From NCBI GenBank assembly GCA_002483445.1, contig DLHY01000047.1:1-64000 (forward strand): a stretch of 64,000 nt of DNA. Direction: 5' to 3'. Below, piece after piece: positions 1 to 6,315 of the stretch. The position numbers were made by a program, and so were the translations under genes. The notes under the pieces were generated by a model. It was not told the DNA's origin, searched no databases, and saw nothing but the letters and a program-made list of their open reading frames with translations. Positions within the stretch are counted from its first letter, which is position 1, and each line of letters begins with the position of its first letter. The stretch is from Blastocatellia bacterium UBA7656. Lineage in GTDB: Bacteria > Acidobacteriota > Blastocatellia > UBA7656.

Positions 1-27
1 CATTCTCCCATTCTCCCATTCTCCCAG
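1..27. repeat. 8-bp tandem repeat (GGGAGAAT on minus strand) inside kinase gene
   Basis: Three copies of GGGAGAAT on the minus strand sit in frame in the histidine kinase and encode residues ending in GRMGEWEN. The same word family forms an intergenic array at 45658-45700. Three 8-bp units make 24 bp, which preserves the frame. The full extent to the left is not visible. Confidence 0.75.
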
Positions 28-904
28 ATTCTTCAACCATGCGCGCTTTGACGGTGACGACCGCCTCGCCCGTTTCAGTGAACTTCACGGCGTTCGACAG
101 CAGGTTGACCAGAACCTGCCGAAGTCGGGTGATGTCTCCGATGATCGATGCGGGCGCGCTGTCATCGAACAGATACGCAAGGTTGAGTTGCTTCTCCGCC
201 GCTTTCGGCGTAACGAGGTCGAGAGCCTCTTCCACGCATTCGCGCAAGTCGAAGGGTTGCGTTTCCAGATCGAGGCGGCCTGATTCTATCTTCGAGAAAT
301 CGAGTATGTCATTGATGATCGTCAGCAGCGCGTCGCCCGCGTTGCGAACCGTCTCGACGAAATCGTGCTGGTCGCGCGTCAATCTGGTGTCGAGCAGCAA
401 TCCCGTCATGCCGATGATGGCATTCATGGGAGTGCGAATCTCGTGGCTCATGTTAGCGACGAATTCCGACTTGGCGCGTGTTGCATATTCGGCGGCTTCT
501 TTGGCCTGCAGAAGCGCGCCTTCGAAATGCTTGCGCCTGGTGATGTCGATAAAAAACCCCTGAAGCCGTTCAGGTTTGTCTGCGCCCTCGACTGCGCTGA
601 CGAAGCCGTGAAACCAGACCTCCCTTCCATCGGCTGCGATCATTCGGAATTCGATCTCATATTCGCGCTCGCCAGCCGCTCCATCCAGGCAAAACCCGAT
701 GGCCCGCTGGCGATCTTCTTCGTGAATACGATCCGCCCATAAATTCTCTTTTCGCCACTCCTCAATCGGATAGCCGAGCAGGCGGACTGCCTGCGGGCCG
801 ACATAAGTGAACCGCCCCGCGCGAAGGTCGGATTCCCACGGTATGATATTCGTCGTTTCCACCGGCCGGCGGACGCGCTCATGCTTTCTATCGCTCCGGC
901 GCAT
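1..904 (-). CDS. PAS-domain sensor histidine kinase, 3' end beyond window
   Basis: About 301 residues are visible; the C-terminus lies off the left edge. The first 130 or so residues form a PAS/PAC unit (LLGYPIEEW, EFRMIAADGREVWFHG, FFIDITRRK). A HisKA dimerisation helix follows, with the phospho-accepting His near residue 154 in SHEIRTPMN, then the start of the ATPase domain with its N box (LRQVLVNLLSNAVKFT). The ATG at 904 overlaps the stop of the upstream receiver-HPt gene as TGATG, so the two are translationally coupled. It probably autophosphorylates on His and feeds the neighbouring receivers. No membrane segment is visible, so a cytosolic sensor is likely. The last visible codons (positions 1-27) consist of an 8-bp tandem repeat, in a place where these kinases usually have a variable loop. 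Confidence 0.87.
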   Translation of the reverse strand, partial: MRRSDRKHERVRRPVETTNIIPWESDLRAGRFTYVGPQAVRLLGYPIEEWRKENLWADRIHEEDRQRAIGFCLDGAAGEREYEIEFRMIAADGREVWFHGFVSAVEGADKPERLQGFFIDITRRKHFEGALLQAKEAAEYATRAKSEFVANMSHEIRTPMNAIIGMTGLLLDTRLTRDQHDFVETVRNAGDALLTIINDILDFSKIESGRLDLETQPFDLRECVEEALDLVTPKAAEKQLNLAYLFDDSAPASIIGDITRLRQVLVNLLSNAVKFTETGEAVVTVKARMVEESGRMGEWEN

Positions 905-1758
905 CACAGCATCGCCTCCAGAGCGCGGCGGGCGCGCTCGAATTCCCGCTCGACATGCGCGAGCAACTCAGGCGCGCCCTCGACTGAGTTGCTGCGTCCG
1001 AGCTTTTCCATCTCAAGGCAGGCGGCTGCGAGGAGGTTAGCGCCGAGGCTTGCGCTGCTTCCTTTCAGAGTGTGCGCGGCGCGCTCCATTGCGTGCGCGT
1101 TGGCCGACTCCACGGCAAGTGAAATATCAGCGATGTAGCTTGGCGCGTCCGCGATGTAAATCTCTATAAGCTCCTTTATGAGATCGTCTTCCCCGTCTTC
1201 CTGCAGGTCGCGCAGGCCGTCGAGCGCCGTATGATCCAGCACATCGTTTTCATTTATCGAAGGCTCTTGAGCGGCGGTCTGATTTTCAGCCCCGTCGGCG
1301 CGCCAGCGATTGAGCATCGCTTCGAGCGCCTCGATCTTGACGGGCTTCGAGAGGTAATCGTCCATACCGGCGGCGATGCACTTTTCGCGGTCTCCGACCA
1401 TCGCGTTGGCCGTCACCGCGATGATGGGAGTGTGACGATTCGATCCTTCCAGTCGGCGTATCTCGCGCGTGGCCTCGTAACCATCCATAACCGGCATCTG
1501 ACAATCCATCAGCACAAGGTCGTAAGCGGTTCGCGAGAGGCAGTCGAGAGCCTCAAGCCCGTTCGAGGCGACATCCGCCCTGAAGCCGCGCTTTTCGATC
1601 ATCTGCACGATCACCCGCTGATTGATCGGATTATCTTCGACCACCAGCGCGCGCCCTCTCGTCAGGGGCTGCGCCGAAGGAAAATCGAAGATGCTCAGTC
1701 CCGCAGGCGCGCTTTCATCTTCGGTTGAAACTGCACGACGTTCAAGAGTGCTGTTCAT
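904..1758 (-). CDS. Receiver-HPt phosphorelay protein
   Basis: A 284-residue two-domain phosphorelay protein. The receiver domain (about residues 30-155) has the acid pair in VVEDNPIN, the phospho-acceptor Asp near 85 in LVLMDCQMPVMDG, and the conserved Lys in YLSKPVK. The C-terminal HPt domain carries the phospho-accepting His near 229 in AAHTLKGSS. The chosen ATG (1758) has a good ribosome site, AGGAAAAGG. An ATG ten codons upstream would overlap the previous gene and has a weaker site. The layout equals the C-terminal half of a BarA-type hybrid kinase, here separated from its kinase core, which is encoded immediately downstream in the same operon. Phosphate probably passes kinase His, receiver Asp, HPt His and then to an unknown final regulator. 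Confidence 0.9.
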   Translation of the reverse strand: MNSTLERRAVSTEDESAPAGLSIFDFPSAQPLTRGRALVVEDNPINQRVIVQMIEKRGFRADVASNGLEALDCLSRTAYDLVLMDCQMPVMDGYEATREIRRLEGSNRHTPIIAVTANAMVGDREKCIAAGMDDYLSKPVKIEALEAMLNRWRADGAENQTAAQEPSINENDVLDHTALDGLRDLQEDGEDDLIKELIEIYIADAPSYIADISLAVESANAHAMERAAHTLKGSSASLGANLLAAACLEMEKLGRSNSVEGAPELLAHVEREFERARRALEAML

Positions 1759-1780
1759 AATCCTTTTCCTTCCCTGTTGC

Positions 1781-2236
1781 TCAAACATCGATCACGCTCT
1801 CAGAATTCCTTCTCTCGCCGATACGGTCGCCGTATCGCTCAAGCGCAGTGACAATCTCTTCAACCTTGACCGGCTTGGAGATGTAATCATCCATTCCTGC
1901 CGCGAGGCATTCCTCTCGGTCGCCCTGCATGGCGTTGGCCGTCATCGCGATGATTCGCGGTCGCGCTTCCGGCTGCCATCTGCGAGTGATTATCCGCGAG
2001 GCTTCCAGCCCGCCCATTTCAGGCATCTGTACCTCCATCAGCGCCACATCGTAAGACTGACGCGACACAGCCTCCAGAACTTCTATTCCGTTGGCTGCGA
2101 CATCGGCGCGATAGCCGAGCCGTTCGAGTATCCGCAGGGCGACTTTCTTCTTCATCGCTCCCCGTGTCAGCGATGAATCTCTTCGGCGAGAATCATCGTG
2201 TATGAAGTGTTTTTCATGATCTATCGAACCTCGCAC
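1781..2236 (-). pseudogene. Degenerate or frameshifted receiver domain
   Basis: From about residue 30 the frame reads as a hybrid-kinase receiver (VALRILERLGYRADVAANG, TANAMQGDREEC, DDYISKPVK). The phospho-acceptor position is Glu rather than Asp (LMEVQMPEMGG), and the usual MDG turn is MGG. The first strand with its acidic pair is missing in this frame. A different frame starting at the ATG at 2217 encodes a first-strand-like stretch (MILAEE) and then hits a stop at 2167-2169, as expected after a frameshift. It is therefore either a decayed receiver or a shortened pseudo-receiver locked in a phospho-mimic state. It heads the operon with the receiver-HPt and kinase genes. That the frame has stayed open across the core argues against very old decay. 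Confidence 0.6.
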
Positions 2237-2560
2237 TCATCTGTCCCGGAAATCCTCGGCCCACATCCCGATCAAGGCGCATAAAAAGGCTTTGCTCCGG
2301 ATGTGAATCAGGGCAAGCGATGTGCCGTCTTGCCCCTGAAGGTGTGGACGTGTGAAGTGATTGCGGGGATAGAACTTAATCGAGCGGGATTTTGTTTCTT
2401 GCCGGCATCGAGAGGAAATATGCACCATTATTGAAAAGACAGTGTGGAGCAAAGGGGCAATCGTTTCTGAAGCGCGAGCAGGTGTTCGAGAGTCCCCCGA
2501 TGGTCAGAGAATCAGCAGGCATTAAAGCGGCATTCAAATGGATGAAGAGGAAACTCTCTC

Positions 2561-2590
2561 TCTAACACCGCGACCCGTCGCGGTGTTAGA
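2561..2590. repeat. Palindrome A (left copy)
   Basis: A perfect 14-bp stem, TCTAACACCGCGAC / GTCGCGGTGTTAGA, with a 2-bp centre CC. The core CACCGCGAC..GTCGCGGTG recurs inverted at 2747-2766, and a diverged relative is at 52002-52017. It looks like a REP-type dispersed palindrome. Confidence 0.8.
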
Positions 2591-2610
2591 CAACGCGCGT
2601 AAGGACAGAG

Positions 2611-2626
2611 AACTGTTTTAACAGTT
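2611..2626. repeat. Palindrome B (left copy)
   Basis: AACTGTT-TT-AACAGTT, a perfect 7-bp dyad. A near-identical dyad lies at 2706-2723. Confidence 0.75.
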
Positions 2627-2705
2627 TCCCTCCGCCGATCTTTAATTCGTCGGCTGGTCGTCATGCGCACAGATATTATCGGGATTGGCATCTGCGTGGG
2701 CAGAA

Positions 2706-2723
2706 AAACTGTTGAAACAGTTT
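2706..2723. repeat. Palindrome B (right copy)
   Basis: AAACTGTT-GA-AACAGTTT, a perfect 8-bp dyad. With the left B and the two A palindromes it forms the order A-B-B-A. Confidence 0.75.
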
Positions 2724-2746
2724 CGGGTTGAGGCCTCTCGCTTTTT

Positions 2747-2766
2747 CACCGCGACGGGTCGCGGTG
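2747..2766. repeat. Palindrome A (right copy)
   Basis: CACCGCGAC-GG-GTCGCGGTG, a 9-bp dyad. Its centre GG is the complement of the CC in the left copy, so this copy is inverted relative to 2561-2590. Confidence 0.8.
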
Positions 2767-2885
2767 TTAATGAAAAGGTCACACTTCTGCTCTATTCAAC
2801 CTGTTCATACATCTGCATACCGCTATAAAGCGCCGTCGTCGAATCTTTCATCTTTGTGCGTGACGGCGCAACATCGCACGCGACT

Positions 2886-2917
2886 GACTATTGACTGTAG
2901 TCGGTTTGATGTATTAA
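2886..2917 (+). promoter_or_regulatory. Candidate promoter with overlapping BlaI-type operator
   Basis: TTGACT (2891-2896) and TATTAA (2912-2917) resemble -35 and -10 boxes, with a short 15-bp spacer. A dyad GACTA-N7-TAGTC (2886-2902) covers the -35 box. Its right half TGTAGT matches the half-site of known BlaI/MecI operators (core ACTACA..TGTAGT); the left half diverges (ACTATT). The position fits autorepression of the BlaI-like gene starting at 2950. Confidence 0.5.
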
Positions 2918-2949
2918 GCTGTCCCGGCATTTGACCGAGGGCTTTGCAG

Positions 2950-3378
2950 ATGAAGATATCGAAAATAGCCATGCGAGGATTCCGCCCCTCTGACCGGGGC
3001 ATCAAGCAGGTACTCGGCAAGCTCGAAGCCGAAGTCATGCAGGTACTCTGGCAGCGCCCGGATCAAACCGTATCCGAAGTCGAAGAGCGCCTGCGCCGCA
3101 AACGGGAGATCGCTCATACTACGGTGCTGACTACGCTCGACCGCATGTATCACAAGGGCTATCTGACGCGCGAAAAGAGCGGCAAGGCGTTCGTCTACGC
3201 GCCGCGCTATGACCGCGAGCAGTTCGAGAGCGAACTGGCGCAGGAAATCCTCGGCGCGTTGCTGGGCGGGCTGGGTGAGCCTGTGCTATCGACGTTCGTC
3301 GAACTTGTGGGCGAGGACGAGGCGAAGCTCGACCGACTGGAAGCCTTGATCAAAGAAAAACGGGAGGCGCGAAGGTGA
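2950..3378 (+). CDS. BlaI/MecI-family transcriptional repressor
   Basis: A 142-residue winged-helix repressor of the BlaI/MecI/CopY family. It has LGKLEAEVMQVLW (helix 1), TVSEVEERL, a recognition helix HTTVLTTLDRMYHKGYL, then the wing and a helical dimerisation tail. Family members bind paired TGTA-type half-sites as dimers and are cleaved or released when the partner metallopeptidase is activated. The ATG at 2950 has CGAGGG a suitable distance upstream; a TTG two codons earlier is less likely. The stop overlaps the start of the M56 peptidase gene (TGATG), so the pair is coupled as in bla/mec regulatory operons. No beta-lactamase gene is adjacent, so the controlled genes are unknown; the efflux operon just downstream is one possibility. 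Confidence 0.9.
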   Translation: MKISKIAMRGFRPSDRGIKQVLGKLEAEVMQVLWQRPDQTVSEVEERLRRKREIAHTTVLTTLDRMYHKGYLTREKSGKAFVYAPRYDREQFESELAQEILGALLGGLGEPVLSTFVELVGEDEAKLDRLEALIKEKREARR

Positions 3379-4439
3379 TGGAGTTGCGCGGATGGTCGCT
3401 TGCGCTTGCAAGCATCGAAAATTTCATCCTCATCAACACCGCGCTCTCGGTCGTCTCTTTTGCCGCTGCATCGATCTTTCGCGCTGGCTCTCGGCATCCG
3501 CTCTCGCTGGCGCGGTTCTACGCGGCGGCTCTCATCGCTCCGCCTGTAGTGTCAGCGTGGCTCGTTTGCGCTTCGCTTCTGCCCGCGTTACTGATTGGAT
3601 CGAATCGCTGGGATATGGAGCATGAAAACTCGCACTCTCTTCACCTGCTCAATGCCCTAACCTCTCCCTTAGACCCTGCGCTCGGATATGCCGCTGCGGG
3701 ATTCGCGCTGCTCACGGCTATGATTGCGATTTATCTGGCATGGAGCGCGCGCTTTCGTCTCAGTCAGGTTATAAATCGACTCGATATCGGCGCGGAACCG
3801 ACCTCGATTGATCGCGTCAAACAGGTCGAAGCGGTCTGCCGCGAGCGCGGCCTTGCTGTGGGCCTTGTCGTCAGCAGCTATCCTTTCTCGTTCGTGTGGG
3901 GCTATCTGCGCTCGAAGCTCGTCGTTTCGACCGGGCTGCTCAATTCGCTTTCCGCGGAAGAACTGGCTGGAGTGCTGGAACACGAAGCGGCTCATCACAC
4001 GCGGCGCGACAATCTCATGAAATGGACGCTCACTATCTGCCGCTATCTTTCGCCCGCGTTTCCGCTGACCGTGCTGTTATATCGGCGGTGGGCGGAACAG
4101 ATCGAAATGATATGCGACGAGATAGCAGCCCGACGAATAGCAGCCCCTGTCGAGATTGCGGGCGCGCTGGTGCGAATCAAACGGCTCACTCTTGCCGCCC
4201 CGCGCATCGCGGGATCGGGATTCTTCAGCAACGACGGGCCGAACTTCGAGCGGCGAGTGGCGCGGGTGCTGGCTCTCAGCGATGAATCGGAAATCGGCGC
4301 GGCGGATTATATGTCGCGCTCGTTCACTCGAATGGCGATGGTTGTGGGCGCGATATTCGCCCTCTCGCTCGCCGTGACGCTCGTCGTCTCGCCGCTGGCC
4401 GTCCACCGCGCCATAGAAGCCGCGTTGAACCTTATTTGA
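3378..4439 (+). CDS. M56-family membrane metallopeptidase (BlaR1/MecR1-like)
   Basis: A 353-residue membrane protein. N-terminal membrane segments (about residues 15-35, 45-75, 105-125) precede a cytosolic zinc-peptidase region with the HExxH site near residue 202 (LEHEAAHHTRRDNL). A further helix pair follows, and a membrane segment lies near the end (VVGAIFALSLAVTLVVSPLAV). In the BlaR1 family such peptidases inactivate the cognate BlaI repressor. Unlike BlaR1 there is no penicillin-binding sensor domain after the last helix, so the signal must be sensed another way or by a partner. The start ATG overlaps the repressor stop codon. Transcription probably ends at the hairpin at 4443-4475. Confidence 0.87.
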   Translation: MELRGWSLALASIENFILINTALSVVSFAAASIFRAGSRHPLSLARFYAAALIAPPVVSAWLVCASLLPALLIGSNRWDMEHENSHSLHLLNALTSPLDPALGYAAAGFALLTAMIAIYLAWSARFRLSQVINRLDIGAEPTSIDRVKQVEAVCRERGLAVGLVVSSYPFSFVWGYLRSKLVVSTGLLNSLSAEELAGVLEHEAAHHTRRDNLMKWTLTICRYLSPAFPLTVLLYRRWAEQIEMICDEIAARRIAAPVEIAGALVRIKRLTLAAPRIAGSGFFSNDGPNFERRVARVLALSDESEIGAADYMSRSFTRMAMVVGAIFALSLAVTLVVSPLAVHRAIEAALNLI

Positions 4440-4442
4440 TGT

Positions 4443-4475
4443 GCCGTCTTTCACGCAAACGAAAGCGGCTTTTTT
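4443..4475 (+). terminator. Rho-independent terminator of the repressor-peptidase operon
   Basis: Stem GCCG-(T)-CTTTC / GAAAG-CGGC with an 8-nt loop and one bulged T, followed by six T residues. It lies 3 bp after the M56 peptidase stop. Confidence 0.8.
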
Positions 4476-4529
4476 AATGCGCGTTGCAACTACAGCCAGT
4501 AGTCGCAGAATGAAAGGAGACGAGAAAAG

Positions 4530-4988
4530 ATGCGATTGATCCTCAAGACCTCCGCTCTTCGACTGACAGGGATGATTTTGCTTGCCTCAATTCTTGCAGG
4601 CTGCGCGCGCGACGCGAAGCCTCAGATGGAAGCAGAAGAGGAGGCGATAGCGCGCACGGAATTCACTGACCGGATCGAAAACTTCTTTGAGTACGAGCCG
4701 CTGAAGGCAGGCAAGCCAAGCCAGTTTCTGATTCACCTGACCGATTTGACCGACGGCTCGCCGGTCGAGAAAGCTGAAGTGACATTGACTGCGCGGGCGA
4801 AGGGAGGCGGCGCGACCATAGAACAAGTCGCAGCGCGCGTGGGCAAGGTGACTGGAATTTATGTGGCCGATCTGACCCTGGCGCAGTCGGGCGATTATGA
4901 CATCGAGTTCCGCGTGAAGAATCAGAAGCTTGATGAGCGAATGTCGCTCACGGATTTCAGAGTGGATATAGCGACAGACCGGCGTTGA
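4530..4988 (+). CDS. Exported lipoprotein with FixH/YtkA-like domain
   Basis: 152 residues. A lipobox LAGC near residue 25 follows a hydrophobic signal, so the mature protein is probably lipidated. The rest looks like an Ig-like beta sandwich of the YtkA/FixH type (GKPSQFLIHLTDLTDGSPVEKAEVTLT ending in GDYDIEFRVKNQ). Such domains are often encoded beside CzcB/CzcA-type efflux genes and may bind or present metal, though that role is inferred. The ribosome site AGGAGA precedes the ATG. It is first of three genes; the adaptor starts 7 bp after its stop. Confidence 0.75.
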   Translation: MRLILKTSALRLTGMILLASILAGCARDAKPQMEAEEEAIARTEFTDRIENFFEYEPLKAGKPSQFLIHLTDLTDGSPVEKAEVTLTARAKGGGATIEQVAARVGKVTGIYVADLTLAQSGDYDIEFRVKNQKLDERMSLTDFRVDIATDRR

Positions 4989-4995
4989 GAAAAAC

Positions 4996-6315
4996 ATGAC
5001 CACACAACCAACCGACGAGCAGCCGCAGCGCAAACGATGGATCACGCTTATCGCAGTCATCGTGATAGCCGCCGCAATCCTGATCTTCGTCCTTTCGAGA
5101 AGACCATCGAAAGAAACCGCTGCCGCGCCGACAGCGCCCAATTCTTCAGGGACGGTCAAATTTCTGATGGAGCAGCAATGGCGCATCCGAATGAAACTCG
5201 CCCTCGTCGAACAGCAGGCCGTCGCTCGACAGATAAGCGCGACAGGACGGGTCATCCCTGCGGCCAATCATCACGCAGTCGTCGCGCCTCCGGTCGGCGG
5301 CATCATCACGCGCGGCTCTCTTCCTCGAATAGGCCAGCGCGTCTCAGCCGGACAACTCATCGCCACGTTGCAACAGACCGCGACTTCCGCCGAACAATCG
5401 CAGGTGCGAGCCGCCGCAGCGCAGGCCGAGTCCCAAAACGCGCAGGTCGCGCTCGAAGCGGCCCGCTTCGAATCGGAACGCCGCGCTGCCGACGGAGAAG
5501 TCGAAGCCGCGCGCGCTCGCCTCGAACTCGCGCGCCGCGAATCAGAGCGAACGCTTCAGCTTTACAATCAGCAGATCATCCCTCGTCAGCAACTCGATAT
5601 CTCTGAAGCCGACCTCAAGACGGCGCAGGCTTCTTATGATTCGGCTGTGGCCCGTCGCCACGCGCTCGATTCAGTCCGCCGCGTTCCGCCCGTCAATGTC
5701 GAAAGCGACAAGTCGAATGCAAACCACGAAGTGAAGTCTCCCATCAGCGGAGTCGTCACCTCTGTAAGCAAGAGCATCGGCGAGCGGGTCGCGCCGGGCG
5801 AGGCGATTCTGGAAATCACCAATCTGGAAACGGTGTGGATCGAAGCGCCCATCTTCGAGCGAGACCTCGGCCTGCTCGCAATGAACCGAACGGCGACTTT
5901 CAACACAGCGGCCTATCCGGGGCGCTCGTGGAGCGGATCGCTCATAGACCTCGGCGCGGTCATCGATGAGCAAAAACGCGCCGCTATGGTCATCTTCGCC
6001 GTGACGAACAGAGATCGCGCCTTGCGAATAGGAATGCAGGCCAACATCAGACTCGACGCGGATGAATCGGTGACGGCTATGATGATTCCCCGCGAAGCGG
6101 TGCTTGATGATGAAGGAAAGAAAATCGTTTATGTGCTGCTTTCGGGCGAAGAGTTCCAAAGGCGAGAAGTGAAACTCGGCGATGAATACGGCGAGCGCGC
6201 GGCTGTGCTGGAAGGACTCCATCCCGGCGAGCGCGTAGTCACACAGGGCGCGCTTCAACTCAAATTGCAGGAACTCAGTCCGGCTGACGCCGGAGCGCAC
6301 ACCCACGAAACATAG
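4996..6315 (+). CDS. Periplasmic adaptor subunit of RND efflux pump (CzcB/CusB-like)
   Basis: A 439-residue membrane fusion protein. An N-terminal anchor helix (about residues 15-35) is followed by a lipoyl half-motif, a long helical hairpin rich in Ala, Glu and Arg (about 130-220), the second lipoyl half (HEVKSPISGVVTSV), a beta-barrel (LRIGMQANIRLD) and a membrane-proximal domain near the end. It would bridge the inner-membrane pump and an outer-membrane channel. Its stop TAG directly abuts the pump start codon, so the genes are co-translated. No His- or Met-rich metal-binding extension is visible, so the transported ion cannot be named. Confidence 0.9.
   Translation: MTTQPTDEQPQRKRWITLIAVIVIAAAILIFVLSRRPSKETAAAPTAPNSSGTVKFLMEQQWRIRMKLALVEQQAVARQISATGRVIPAANHHAVVAPPVGGIITRGSLPRIGQRVSAGQLIATLQQTATSAEQSQVRAAAAQAESQNAQVALEAARFESERRAADGEVEAARARLELARRESERTLQLYNQQIIPRQQLDISEADLKTAQASYDSAVARRHALDSVRRVPPVNVESDKSNANHEVKSPISGVVTSVSKSIGERVAPGEAILEITNLETVWIEAPIFERDLGLLAMNRTATFNTAAYPGRSWSGSLIDLGAVIDEQKRAAMVIFAVTNRDRALRIGMQANIRLDADESVTAMMIPREAVLDDEGKKIVYVLLSGEEFQRREVKLGDEYGERAAVLEGLHPGERVVTQGALQLKLQELSPADAGAHTHET

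Larger units (their letters stand above)
2237..2943. other. Gene-free regulatory gap with palindrome cluster
   Basis: About 700 bp without a convincing gene between the divergent phosphorelay operon and the BlaI-like gene. It holds two kinds of palindrome in mirror order (2561-2766, listed separately) and, next to the BlaI-like gene, a promoter/operator candidate. Short open frames here lack homology-like patterns and ribosome sites. Confidence 0.7.

Noticed and set aside
2237..2452. A 71-codon minus frame upstream of the damaged receiver
   Set aside because: It has no ribosome site, family pattern or signal sequence, and its composition is unlike neighbouring genes.
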